Part shown: positions 17,098 through 26,154 of the stretch, one piece after another | Layout: each line of letters starts with the position of its first letter | Numbering within the stretch: position 1 is the stretch's first letter | NCBI RefSeq assembly: GCF_015207985.1 | Contig: NZ_JADEVV010000034.1 | Span: 1 to 44,499 of the forward strand | DNA from: Synechocystis salina LEGE 00031 | Lineage (GTDB): Bacteria; Cyanobacteriota; Cyanobacteriia; Cyanobacteriales; Microcystaceae | Reading direction: 5' to 3' | Length of the DNA: 44,499 bases | Notes under the pieces: model-generated | Databases searched by the model: none | What the model was told of the DNA's origin: nothing | The model's input: only the letters and a program-made list of their open reading frames with translations | Translations under genes and position numbers: made by a program

Positions 17098-18726
17098 TTA
17101 CCAAAAACGTCGTTGTTGCTTTAAAAAAGCCCGAGCGCAATTTCTACCAGGCATACCGGAGATGGAGCCACCGGGATGGGTGCCGGCCCCTGTCAAGTAA
17201 AGGTTTTTGATGGGGGTTTGGTAGTTAGCGATTTCCGGTAGGGGTCGCAGGAACATCATCTGGTCTAGGGTCATATCCAAATGGTAGACATTGCCGTTGT
17301 AACTGCCCAGCCGTTGGGCTAATTCCGCCGGACTTTCCACCTGGCGACCAATAATTAAGGATTTTAGGTTAGGGGCATAGTCAGTCAATTTATTAATCAC
17401 CCGATCCGCCACTTTTTCCTTCAACTCATCAGTCCAACCTGTGCCCATTAACCCCGTTCCTTCCAATCCGGCGATGCGGTAGGGAGCAAAAAATTCAATC
17501 CACAAAGTGTGCTTGCCTGGGGGGGCCATGGTGGGGTCCAACACGGTGGGGATGTCTAAGTATAGGGAAGGGTTAGCGTCGGGAACTTGCCCCAGGGCAA
17601 TAAGAGCGTGGGACTCTTCCACATGGCGTGCCGAGTCGGCGATTAAAATGGTTCCTGTCAAATCCTGTTCTCCGGCCATGGCGGTGAAGTGGGGTAAACC
17701 AGAGAGGGCGCAGTCAATTTTTAAAATCGCTTCATTATTGTTTACCGTCCGCCGTTCCAGCCGTTCCCCTAGGGTTTGATCCACCTTGGCTAGGGCCCCC
17801 GGTTCCACCAATTGCAAAAATAAACGGCGGGCATCAATGTTGGAAATCACGCCTTTTCTGGCCCGGTACTGTTCGCCACTGGCCACTTCCACCCCGATCG
17901 CCTGGTTATTTTCTACCAATACCCGTTTGACGGTTTGATCGGTGAGGATTTTTCCCCCTTGGGCTTGCACTAATTTCACCAACGCATCTGTTAAAGACCC
18001 CGTGCCCCCTTTGGGCCTAGCAATGCCTTCCCCATGGCGCATGGCCACCATCATCATGCCGGAGCTACTGCCTTTTTGGGATGGGGGAGCGCCAATTTCT
18101 GAACATAGTCTGGCCAGGGGAGCCTTCACCCGTTCACTGTCGAACCATTCATTAAGCACATCTTCCGGGGAGCCAATCATGGTGCGAATAAAATCCAGCG
18201 CTTTGGTTTTCGACCCGGCGATCGCCAACACAGATTTTAAATTTTCCCAACCGTAGTTGAGGGCTAGATCTAGTAACGCCTGGGGAGGAGCATTAAAAGC
18301 AGGCTGGACAGCGTTGAGCAAATCTGTCCAGTAATTGACAAATTGCCGATATTTTTCCGCATCCCTGGGGCTATAGGTGGCAATGTGGGCGCAGGTTTGA
18401 GCTAAGGAACGGTAGGCCATGAAAGCTTCACCGTCCAACCCAGGACAAAAAACACTGGGGTCACAAAATAAATATTCCAAACCGTACTGGGACAAATTTA
18501 ATTCCTGCAACACTGGCCCCAGAAAGATAAATTCGTGGTCAATGGCACAGCGATTAAAGCGAAACTGGGGGGATAGCTCCGGCATGAGAGCTTCTGTGGT
18601 GGCCGCCCCCCCCGGCACTTCCCGCTTTTCTAGTAACGTCACCCCCAAGCCCCGTTGGAGCAGATAGGCGGCACAGACTAGGCCGTTATGCCCCGCCCCA
18701 ATAATGACGACATCGGTGGTGATCAT
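17098..18726 (-). CDS. crtO: CrtO-type beta-carotene ketolase
   Basis: A 542-residue FAD-dependent protein of the phytoene-desaturase-like superfamily. The N-terminal dinucleotide fold is DVVIIGAGHNGLVCAAYLL followed by LEKREVPGGAA. The C-terminal FAD motif is NLYLTGAGTHPGGSISGMPG. CrtO adds a 4-keto group to beta-carotene, giving echinenone, and is unrelated to the CrtW ketolase. Echinenone and its derivatives serve photoprotection, for example as cofactor of the orange carotenoid protein. Length and sequence agree with CrtO; distinction from CrtI-like desaturases rests on overall resemblance. It is first in the ten-gene minus-strand string, 92 bases before the tocopherol methyltransferase gene. 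Confidence 0.9.
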   Translation of the reverse strand: MITTDVVIIGAGHNGLVCAAYLLQRGLGVTLLEKREVPGGAATTEALMPELSPQFRFNRCAIDHEFIFLGPVLQELNLSQYGLEYLFCDPSVFCPGLDGEAFMAYRSLAQTCAHIATYSPRDAEKYRQFVNYWTDLLNAVQPAFNAPPQALLDLALNYGWENLKSVLAIAGSKTKALDFIRTMIGSPEDVLNEWFDSERVKAPLARLCSEIGAPPSQKGSSSGMMMVAMRHGEGIARPKGGTGSLTDALVKLVQAQGGKILTDQTVKRVLVENNQAIGVEVASGEQYRARKGVISNIDARRLFLQLVEPGALAKVDQTLGERLERRTVNNNEAILKIDCALSGLPHFTAMAGEQDLTGTILIADSARHVEESHALIALGQVPDANPSLYLDIPTVLDPTMAPPGKHTLWIEFFAPYRIAGLEGTGLMGTGWTDELKEKVADRVINKLTDYAPNLKSLIIGRQVESPAELAQRLGSYNGNVYHLDMTLDQMMFLRPLPEIANYQTPIKNLYLTGAGTHPGGSISGMPGRNCARAFLKQQRRFW

Positions 18727-18892
18727 AAAAACTTGGCCTCGACTTTGGGTAGAACATTTTACCCTGATCTTGGCGATCGCCTGGAATCGATTTTTGTCTT
18801 GGCATGGTATTGATCAACACAGTGATGCATTGATCCCCAACGATTAACGCCAATAAATACACCCAAGTGAATCCTGACTTTGGCTAGGAAAT

Positions 18893-20503
18893 TTAACGCA
18901 ACTGGGCCACCACTTGATTTTCCAGTAACAGTTTTTGCTGTAACAAATCTTCCACGGTAAGCCGTAGATAGCGCTGGTCATCCACCCAAAATTTGACCTT
19001 AATGCGATCGCCACCGGGGACCCCAGGGGGAGACAGTTGGGCAATTTGCCTGGCCCCATTGCGGTCGTTGAGGGGTTGGACTGTGAACTCTTGGTTTTCT
19101 AAAACCCTAGTGATTAACTGATTGCCGTCAAAGTACACTTCCGTGGCCCCAATGCTGGACCCCAATTCCCCGACAATTAGTTCAATGCTGGGCTGATTAT
19201 CCAAGGAAGCGCCTAGGGTCAGTTCAATCGGCTCGGCCATGGGGTAAGTTTGCCCATTTTTGATAATCGGGTGCCAATTATGGCTATTTTTACGACGATT
19301 CCAATACCTAACTCCGTAGCTATGGTAGAGATAATCCTGCACCCCACGGCCCTGGTAAATTTGCAACGCTCCCAAGGCGATCGCCCCAAAGGGTTGTTGA
19401 TTGCGAATTTTATCGGCAGGAAATTGAGCGTTAATCCAATCTTGCACCATGGGCAACTGACTGGTTCCCCCCACCACCAACACTGCATCTAGGTCAGCGG
19501 GAGTGGAACCTCGTCGTTGGGCAGTTTGCTGAACCTGTTCCCACAGAGCCGTTAGCCGGTCAAAAAATTGTCGTTGCTGGAGGATTGCTGTTAAGTCCGA
19601 TCGCCGCAGTTGAAATTCGTAGGATTCTAGAGCCTGGTCATCAAAGTAAACTTCTGTGGCTTCTTCTGTTTGGGCCAGGGCAATTTTGAGCCGCTCCGCT
19701 AGACGTTTAATCCAGGGGGAAACCTGTAAACCTTGGGCCTGGGTGAAATATTCACTAATCCAATAGTCAATGTCACTACCGCCTAAATTGGCTCCTGCTT
19801 TGGCCAACACCTTAGCTAGAGCAGACTTTTCCGCTGTTTTTCCGCTCCCAAGCACATCCCCCCATTTGAGCAGAAATCCTGCACGGTTTTTTGATGTCTT
19901 CTCTCCCAACTGCACCCAGGAAAAGTCCACTGTGCCCCCACCAAAATCCAGTACCAAGATTTGGTTGGCATCCCCCACCCCGTAGCCCAACGCGGCGGCC
20001 GTAGGTTCATCCACCAGGCGCACTTCCTCCACTCCCCAACTGCGACAGGTGTGGCTCAGCCAATGGCGATAGGATTCAAAGCTGTCCACCGGCACTGTTA
20101 AGGCCAAACAATCGGGCCCTTTGCCTTCTTGCTCCGTTAAGGTTCGGATTAATTTATTTAAATACCACTGCCCCAATGTTTCCAAGGACAACGTACAGCC
20201 ATCCAATTGGGGTAAAAATCCCTGCACCGCCGCCCCAATGCCCCGCTTAAAGTTGCGAAAAAACCTGGCATCACTGGGAATATCCCTGCCTTGATCCATC
20301 ACTTCCCTGGCGATCGCCACCTGGCCAAGGGCCGCATTTTCCACGTAGAGCAAACTGGGAACCAAGGGGCCACTATCCCCCAGGGGACGGCTCAGAGAAG
20401 GCAGGTCAATTAACTCTCCTTGACGGGTTACTTCATTCCAGCGGGCAATGACGGTATTGGTTGTACCAAAATCAATGGCGTAGGACACGGCAAAACCAGA
20501 CAT
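18893..20503 (-). CDS. Hsp70-like protein (DnaK-related, short form)
   Basis: A 536-residue actin-fold ATPase. Phosphate-1 is AIDFGTTNTVIARWN, the connecting region LVDEPTAAALGYG, phosphate-2 ILVLDFGGGTVDFSW, and the adenosine motif VLVVGGTSQLPMVQ. The nucleotide domain is followed by about 150 residues with a beta-rich region (IELTLGASLDN, SIGATEVYFDG) that may correspond to a reduced substrate-binding domain. The typical DnaK linker (DVLLLDVTP-type) and helical lid are not seen, and it is about 100 residues shorter than DnaK. A segment at about 225-245 (GKTAEKSALAKVLAKAGAN) is also non-standard. It may be a specialised Hsp70 rather than a housekeeping DnaK. It is divergent from thrS. Confidence 0.85.
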   Translation of the reverse strand: MSGFAVSYAIDFGTTNTVIARWNEVTRQGELIDLPSLSRPLGDSGPLVPSLLYVENAALGQVAIAREVMDQGRDIPSDARFFRNFKRGIGAAVQGFLPQLDGCTLSLETLGQWYLNKLIRTLTEQEGKGPDCLALTVPVDSFESYRHWLSHTCRSWGVEEVRLVDEPTAAALGYGVGDANQILVLDFGGGTVDFSWVQLGEKTSKNRAGFLLKWGDVLGSGKTAEKSALAKVLAKAGANLGGSDIDYWISEYFTQAQGLQVSPWIKRLAERLKIALAQTEEATEVYFDDQALESYEFQLRRSDLTAILQQRQFFDRLTALWEQVQQTAQRRGSTPADLDAVLVVGGTSQLPMVQDWINAQFPADKIRNQQPFGAIALGALQIYQGRGVQDYLYHSYGVRYWNRRKNSHNWHPIIKNGQTYPMAEPIELTLGASLDNQPSIELIVGELGSSIGATEVYFDGNQLITRVLENQEFTVQPLNDRNGARQIAQLSPPGVPGGDRIKVKFWVDDQRYLRLTVEDLLQQKLLLENQVVAQLR

Positions 20504-20658
20504 GAAGGAAAACGTTTTGGATTATAACCTGTTCCCATGGGCGCCATAGCCATCTCCATCCAGCCACAATGCCCAGAGCGATGGGGGGCGGGAGCAGATC
20601 AAGTATCATGGGAGGGGGCTGAACTCCTTCGTTTGAACATTTTTTGTAAACATTATCC

Positions 20659-22470
20659 ATGGCCAAACCCCCCGTTTCCTCCGATACCATCGCCTTACCC
20701 CGCACCAGTGAGTCGGAAAATCTCAAAAAAATCCGCCACACCACTTCCCACATCATGGCCATGGCGGTACAGAAACTCTTTCCTAAAGCCCAGGTAACCA
20801 TTGGCCCCTGGACAGAGACGGGCTTTTACTACGATTTTGACGTGGAAGAACCCTTCACCGAGGCGGATTTAAAGGCCATCAAGAAGGAGATGGTGAAGAT
20901 AATTAATAAAAAATTGCCGGTGATTCGGGAAGAACTCAGTCGAGAAGAGGCCAAACAAAAGATTGAGGCAATCCAAGAACCGTACAAACTGGAAATCCTC
21001 GCCAGCATCCATGAACCCATCACCCTTTACCATCTGGGGGATCAATGGTGGGACCTCTGTGCCGGGCCCCATTTAGAAAACACAGCGGAGATTAACCCCA
21101 AGGCGATCGCCCTTGAAAGTGTGGCGGGAGCTTACTGGCGGGGAGATGCCAACAACGCCCAACTGCAAAGAATTTATGGCACTGCTTGGGAAACCCCAGA
21201 ACAATTGGCAGAATATCAACGGCGCAAGGAAGAAGCCCTCAAACGGGATCACCGCAAACTGGGTAAAGAATTAGGACTATTTATCTTTTCTGACCCCGTA
21301 GGCCCCGGTTTACCCCTCTGGACTCCCAAAGGCACAATTATTCGCACCGTTTTGGAGGATTTTCTTAAACAGGAGCAAATTAAGCGGGGCTATTTGCCCG
21401 TGGTTACCCCCCACATTGCCCGGGTAGATTTGTTCAAACAATCGGGGCACTGGCAAAAATACCACGAAGACATGTTCCCCATGATGGCGGAATCAGCGGA
21501 GGAAGCGGCCCAGGAAATGGGCTTTGTGCTCAAACCAATGAACTGTCCTTTCCATATCCAGATTTATAAGAGTGAACTGCGTTCCTATCGGGATTTGCCC
21601 CAACGGTTAGCGGAATTTGGCACCGTCTATCGCTACGAGCAATCGGGGGAACTGGGAGGCTTAACCAGGGTGCGGGGGTTTACGGTGGACGATTCCCATT
21701 TATTTGTCACCCCGGATCAGTTGGATGCGGAATTTTTGAGCGTGGTGGATTTGATTCTGACTGTGTTCAAAAGTTTGCAACTGAAGAATTTTAAAGCCCG
21801 TCTCTCCTTCCGGGATCCAGAATCCGATAAATACATTGGTTCTGATGATGCTTGGGACAAAGCCCAGGGAGCCATCCGTCGGGCGGTGCAGGAATTGGAG
21901 ATGGATTATTTTGAAGCTCCAGGGGAAGCGGCTTTCTACGGCCCTAAACTGGATTTCATTTTCCAAGATGCCCTGGAACGGGAATGGCAACTGGGTACCG
22001 TACAGGTGGATTACAATTTGCCAGAGCGGTTTGATTTGGAATACATTGCCGCCGATGGTTCCCGCCAACGACCTGTGATGATTCACCGGGCCCCCTTTGG
22101 TTCCCTGGAACGGTTAATTGGCATTTTAATTGAAGAGTATGCCGGGGATTTTCCCCTCTGGTTAGCTCCTATTCAGGTGCGTTTGCTGGCGGTGAGTGAT
22201 GAGTTTTTACCCTTTGCCCAGTCAGTGGTCAAACAAATGCAAGCCCTTGGTTTGCGGGCCGAAGTGGATACCAGTGGCGATCGCCTAGGGAAAATGATTC
22301 GCAATGCAGAAAAGCAAAAAATCCCAGTTATGGCAGTGGTGGGAGCCAAAGAAGTGGAAGCCAATGTCCTCAATATCCGCACCAGAGCTTCGGGGGAATT
22401 GGGAGAAATTCCTGTAACGGAGGTGTTGGAAAAATTACAGGCAACTGTGACCAACCACGACACTTGGTAG
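20659..22470 (+). CDS. thrS: Threonyl-tRNA synthetase (without TGS domain)
   Basis: A 603-residue class II synthetase charging tRNA-Thr. The N-terminal editing domain is present (HTTSH near residue 28 and CAGPH near 133). The catalytic core follows, with the zinc Cys in PMNCPFHIQIY, motif 2 TVYRYEQSGELGG and motif 3 HRAPFGSLERLIG, then an anticodon-binding C-terminal domain. The protein starts directly before the editing domain and lacks the roughly 60-residue TGS domain found in most bacterial ThrRS, consistent with its shorter length. From memory this is common in cyanobacterial orthologues. The ATG at 20659 starts MAKPPVSSDT. It ends 12 bases from the convergent hisH. Confidence 0.96.
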   Translation: MAKPPVSSDTIALPRTSESENLKKIRHTTSHIMAMAVQKLFPKAQVTIGPWTETGFYYDFDVEEPFTEADLKAIKKEMVKIINKKLPVIREELSREEAKQKIEAIQEPYKLEILASIHEPITLYHLGDQWWDLCAGPHLENTAEINPKAIALESVAGAYWRGDANNAQLQRIYGTAWETPEQLAEYQRRKEEALKRDHRKLGKELGLFIFSDPVGPGLPLWTPKGTIIRTVLEDFLKQEQIKRGYLPVVTPHIARVDLFKQSGHWQKYHEDMFPMMAESAEEAAQEMGFVLKPMNCPFHIQIYKSELRSYRDLPQRLAEFGTVYRYEQSGELGGLTRVRGFTVDDSHLFVTPDQLDAEFLSVVDLILTVFKSLQLKNFKARLSFRDPESDKYIGSDDAWDKAQGAIRRAVQELEMDYFEAPGEAAFYGPKLDFIFQDALEREWQLGTVQVDYNLPERFDLEYIAADGSRQRPVMIHRAPFGSLERLIGILIEEYAGDFPLWLAPIQVRLLAVSDEFLPFAQSVVKQMQALGLRAEVDTSGDRLGKMIRNAEKQKIPVMAVVGAKEVEANVLNIRTRASGELGEIPVTEVLEKLQATVTNHDTW

Positions 22471-22482
22471 GGCTAAATATGC

Positions 22483-23103
22483 TCAAAGCACCTTCTGAAC
22501 GAAGTTAGCCAAAATTTTTAGTCCCAGGGTAGAGGACTTTTCCGGGTGGAATTGCACTGCCATCACATTATCTTTGGCGATCGCCGCCGCGATGGTCTGA
22601 CTGCCGTGGGTAGTGCTAGCGGCAACTACCTGGGGATCAAGGGGAGCCATGTAGTAGGAGTGGACAAAATACACCTGGGGGTCCGGGGGCAAAGCTTGCC
22701 AGAGGCATAAATCCGGTTGATTTAATTCCAGCCCATTCCAGCCCATGTGGGGAATGGTCAGTCCCGGCTCAGAACGGAAATGTTTGACTTGTCCAGGGAT
22801 AATGCCCAGCCCTTTTTCCTGGCCCTCTTCGGAACTGTCAAATAGCAGTTGGGAACCTAAACAAATCCCCAAAAAAGGAGTCCCCTTGGCGATCGCCGTT
22901 TTGAGCACATCTTCCAAGCCCCTTTCCCGTAAATGTTGCACCGCCGGATCAAAGGAACCTACCCCCGGCAGAACAATGGCCGTGGCACCATCAATAACGT
23001 GGGTCTGGTCCGTGACGAGGGGATTCCCCCCCACTTTCTCCAAACCCTTACAGACGGAGTGGAGATTGCCCATATCATAGTCAACGACGGCGATGTAACC
23101 CAT
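22483..23103 (-). CDS. hisH: Imidazole glycerol phosphate synthase, glutaminase subunit
   Basis: A 206-residue class I glutamine amidotransferase that feeds ammonia to HisF in histidine synthesis. The N-terminus IAVVDYDMGNLHSV, oxyanion LPGVGSFDPA, nucleophile Cys in FLGICLGSQLLF and the His-Glu pair in VQFHPEKS form the complete triad. The open frame extends 36 codons further upstream, but this extension looks like noise and family alignment starts at the ATG at 23103. There is no Shine-Dalgarno of note. hisF is not adjacent. The gene converges on thrS. Confidence 0.95.
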   Translation of the reverse strand: MGYIAVVDYDMGNLHSVCKGLEKVGGNPLVTDQTHVIDGATAIVLPGVGSFDPAVQHLRERGLEDVLKTAIAKGTPFLGICLGSQLLFDSSEEGQEKGLGIIPGQVKHFRSEPGLTIPHMGWNGLELNQPDLCLWQALPPDPQVYFVHSYYMAPLDPQVVAASTTHGSQTIAAAIAKDNVMAVQFHPEKSSTLGLKILANFVQKVL

Positions 23104-23349
23104 GGGAGAAAAGACGCAAAGTAGGACAGAGTTAAACCCTTTAATGGTCGGGCTTAACCCCCGTCTAGCCATTGTACGCAAAGTTGACCGTTCCCCAAGG
23201 GAGTCCAGCAATTTATCCAGGCAGGGAGATCCCAGAAAAAATCTTGGCGAAACCAGGGATCAAGTTCGCCATTGGGCAATTTTGATATTAGAATTCAGCC
23301 AACACACCAATTTCACCAATCTATTGGCATTATTTGAGACTTGAGAACC

Positions 23350-24405
23350 ATGGGGAATGAAAAAACTAGAGTCGGTATCATTGGCGCATCGGGCTATGGC
23401 GGCATTCAGTTAGTACGTTTACTTTTAGAACATCCCCAGGTGGAATTAACCTACCTAGCGGGGCACAGTAGCGCAGGGAAGCCCTACAGTGACCTTTATC
23501 CCCATTTAACCCACCGGGTAAATCTCACCATTGAACCCATTGACCTAGAGGCGATCGCCGACCGTTGTGATGCGGTATTCCTTGGTTTGCCCAACGGTTT
23601 GGCCTGTGACATGGCCCCGGTATTATTGGCCAAAGGTTGTAAAGTTTTGGACCTGTCGGCGGACTACCGTTTCCGTAACCTCAACACCTATACGGAATGG
23701 TACAAAAAAGATCGCCAGGACCAAGCCACCAATAACCAAGCTGTTTACGGCCTGCCGGAATTGTATCGGGATGCCATTAAGGATGCCCAACTAATTGGTT
23801 GCCCCGGATGTTACCCCACCGCTAGTTTGCTGGCCCTTTCCCCGTTGCTCAAACAGGGTTTCATTGTGCCTGAAACCGCCATCATTGACGCCAAATCCGG
23901 CACTTCCGGGGGAGGTAGAGAAGCAAAAGTTAATATGCTCCTAGCGGAAGCGGAGGGTTCTTTGGGGGCCTATGGGGTTGCTAAACACCGCCACACCCCT
24001 GAAATTGAGCAGATTGCCAGTGATTTAGCCGGTACGGAATTGCAAGTCCAGTTCACCCCCCACTTGATCCCCATGGTGCGGGGTATTTTAGCCACCGTTT
24101 ATGCCACCCTGCGTGATCCGGGGTTAGTGCGGGATGATCTGATCACTATTTACAGCGCTTTTTACCGGGCTTCCCCCTTTGTGAAAATTCTGCCCCACGG
24201 GGTTTACCCCCAAACCAAATGGGCCTGGGGCACTAACCTTTGCTACATCGGCATTGAAGTGGATCCCCGCACTGGGCGGGTCATTGTCCTTTCCGCCATT
24301 GATAATTTGGTCAAAGGCCAGGCAGGGCAGGCGGTGCAATGCCTAAACCTAATGATGGGTTGGGAAGAATCCTTGGGCTTACCCCAACTCGCTTTTTATC
24401 CCTAG
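23350..24405 (+). CDS. argC: N-acetyl-gamma-glutamyl-phosphate reductase
   Basis: A 351-residue ArgC, reducing N-acetylglutamyl phosphate to the semialdehyde in arginine synthesis, using NADPH. The N-terminal Rossmann motif is [18 protein letters not shown]. The catalytic Cys lies in [11 protein letters not shown] (near residue 153), followed by [13 protein letters not shown] and KHRHTPEI. The ATG at 23350 is preferred over an in-frame TTG at 23341 because it places [12 protein letters not shown] at the start. It stands alone, divergent from hisH, and is followed by a strong terminator-like hairpin. Mosaic gene order of amino-acid genes is typical of cyanobacteria. Confidence 0.96.
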   Translation: MGNEKTRVGIIGASGYGGIQLVRLLLEHPQVELTYLAGHSSAGKPYSDLYPHLTHRVNLTIEPIDLEAIADRCDAVFLGLPNGLACDMAPVLLAKGCKVLDLSADYRFRNLNTYTEWYKKDRQDQATNNQAVYGLPELYRDAIKDAQLIGCPGCYPTASLLALSPLLKQGFIVPETAIIDAKSGTSGGGREAKVNMLLAEAEGSLGAYGVAKHRHTPEIEQIASDLAGTELQVQFTPHLIPMVRGILATVYATLRDPGLVRDDLITIYSAFYRASPFVKILPHGVYPQTKWAWGTNLCYIGIEVDPRTGRVIVLSAIDNLVKGQAGQAVQCLNLMMGWEESLGLPQLAFYP

Positions 24406-24456
24406 TCATGGGTTAGTCAATTTCTCCCCTGGGAGTCAATCATTGGTCACAGTAAA

Positions 24457-24495
24457 ACTCCCCCAGGATTCACATTCTGGAGGAGTGATTTTTTT
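24457..24495 (+). terminator. Rho-independent terminator after argC
   Basis: ACTCCCCCAG and CTGGAGGAGT form a 10-base-pair stem with one mismatch around a 10-base loop, followed directly by GATTTTTTT. It begins 52 bases after the argC stop. The stem could also act weakly for crhR on the other strand, where the following sequence has only four T. A second small dyad (CTCCC/GGGAG) lies just upstream near 24424-24435. Confidence 0.8.
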
Positions 24496-24547
24496 AGCGA
24501 GTCATTAACCCAGCTTCGTTTTTTCAACCAGCCGATCTGACCATTGT

Positions 24548-26023
24548 TTACTGTTGGCGATCGCTGTAGGCAGGGCGACGGCCACCACTGGAGCGACGGG
24601 GTTTACCCGGTTTACCTTGGTAGCCCCCACCTTTATTTTGACCACCGCCACCACCACGGTTACGACGCAGGACGGGCTTGTTGAAGTCGACTTCAGGTAC
24701 TTCCCAATCGGTTTTCATCCAATGGGGACAACTCTGGTCATAAATCATTTGCAGAGCCGCAGCGGCGATCGCCTGGGCATCATACTCATCGCTCAGTTCC
24801 CGCACCAGGGGTAAGAACGAGGCCATCCGTTCACCGGCGAGGGCTTCCTTGAGTTGTTCTTGGAGTTTTTCAATGCGTTTGGCTTCCACCTGGGAACGGT
24901 TGGGGATCGCACAAACCTCGATCTGTTGTTTGAGACGGTTTTCGATGGAGCGCAGTAAACGACGGTCAATGGGTTCCACTAGGGCGATCGCCTTGCCGGT
25001 TTTACCAGCCCGACCGGTGCGGCCAATGCGGTGAATATAGGTTTCAGCGTTATCGGGCAAATCAAAGTTAACCACATGGCTGAGGTTATTCACATCTAAG
25101 CCCCGGGCCGCGATGTCCGTGGCCACCACCAGCTTAATTTTGCCATCCCGGAAACGATGCACCAAGCGCTCCCGTTGGGACTGGCTCAGGTTGCCGTGGT
25201 ACTCATCCACGCTATGGCCCGCTTCTTGCAAACGACTGGTCAGGTCAGCGGCGGTCTGTTTGGTGCGCACAAAGATAATGGCGGATTCCGGATCTTCCAT
25301 TTCCAAAATCGGTTGCAACGCTTTGGCCTTAGACCAACCCCGGGGCACATGGTAAAGCTGTTGCTCAATGCGGGTGGGGGTGGATTGGGTCTGTTTGACG
25401 GTCACTAGGGAGGGATCGTTCAAAAATTGGTTGACCAACTCTTTAATTTCCCGGGGCATGGTGGCGGAAAAACAAGCCGTCTGACGGGTAGGAGGAGTTT
25501 TACGCAGGATAGTCTTCACATCGTCAATGAAGCCCATGCTTAGCATTTCGTCCGCTTCATCGAGCACCACCCATTGGATGGTTTCCAATTTCAGTTTTTT
25601 GCGCTCAATTAAATCAATAACTCGCCCTGGGGTACCCACCACAATCTGCACCCCCCGCTCTAGGCTGCGAATTTGTCGTTCGATGGATTGGCCACCGTAC
25701 ACATTCAAAATAAACAGACGGCGCTCGTGGGAAAAGTCCTTCATCGCTTCCGCCACCTGTTGGGCCAACTCCCGGGTGGGGGTCAAAATTAAGGCTTGCA
25801 AATCCCCCTCGGGATCAATGCGGTCCATCAACGGCAAGGCAAAGGCGGCGGTTTTACCGGTACCCGTTTGGGACTGGGCCAACATATCCCGGCCGCTGAG
25901 CAAGAGGGGAATCGCTTCGGTTTGAATCTGGGTGGGGGACTCAAAGCCAATGTCGGCCAAGAGTTGACAACGTTTTTCAGAAAGACCAAGGTCGGCAAAA
26001 GTACTAGTCAAGGTATTAGTCAT
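24548..26023 (-). CDS. crhR: DEAD-box RNA helicase CrhR
   Basis: A 491-residue ATP-dependent RNA helicase. In order: Q motif FADLGLSEKRCQLLADIGFE, motif I AQSQTGTGKTAAF, Ia PTRELAQQV, II VLDEADEM, III SAT, then IV-VI including ARGLDV and HRIGRTGR. A linker and a Gly-, Arg- and Asn-rich tail (RRNRGGGGGQNKGGGY) follow, suited to RNA binding. Its length agrees with CrhR of Synechocystis, known from the literature to be induced by cold and by reduced electron transport. The ATG at 26023 is preferred over a TTG at 26035. It lies 131 bases behind rimO on the same strand; that spacer may be a 5' leader with its own promoter or processing site. Confidence 0.93.
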   Translation of the reverse strand: MTNTLTSTFADLGLSEKRCQLLADIGFESPTQIQTEAIPLLLSGRDMLAQSQTGTGKTAAFALPLMDRIDPEGDLQALILTPTRELAQQVAEAMKDFSHERRLFILNVYGGQSIERQIRSLERGVQIVVGTPGRVIDLIERKKLKLETIQWVVLDEADEMLSMGFIDDVKTILRKTPPTRQTACFSATMPREIKELVNQFLNDPSLVTVKQTQSTPTRIEQQLYHVPRGWSKAKALQPILEMEDPESAIIFVRTKQTAADLTSRLQEAGHSVDEYHGNLSQSQRERLVHRFRDGKIKLVVATDIAARGLDVNNLSHVVNFDLPDNAETYIHRIGRTGRAGKTGKAIALVEPIDRRLLRSIENRLKQQIEVCAIPNRSQVEAKRIEKLQEQLKEALAGERMASFLPLVRELSDEYDAQAIAAAALQMIYDQSCPHWMKTDWEVPEVDFNKPVLRRNRGGGGGQNKGGGYQGKPGKPRRSSGGRRPAYSDRQQ

Positions 26024-26154
26024 GGAAAAATTCAATAATTTCAGGTAACAAAAGACGGTTTAGTGGGCAAATAATTAAAAGTTAAAAATTTTGCGGGAAT
26101 GGCTGGGAACCAACCGTCAATAACACAGCCAGTCCATCCCCTTAGTTCAATTAG

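Noticed and set aside
21700-22086. 128-codon minus-strand frame within thrS
   Set aside because: It lies inside the catalytic core of a clearly real thrS and shows no family resemblance.
23104-23211. N-terminal extension of hisH
   Set aside because: The extra 36 codons have no similarity to glutamine amidotransferases; the family begins at the ATG at 23103.
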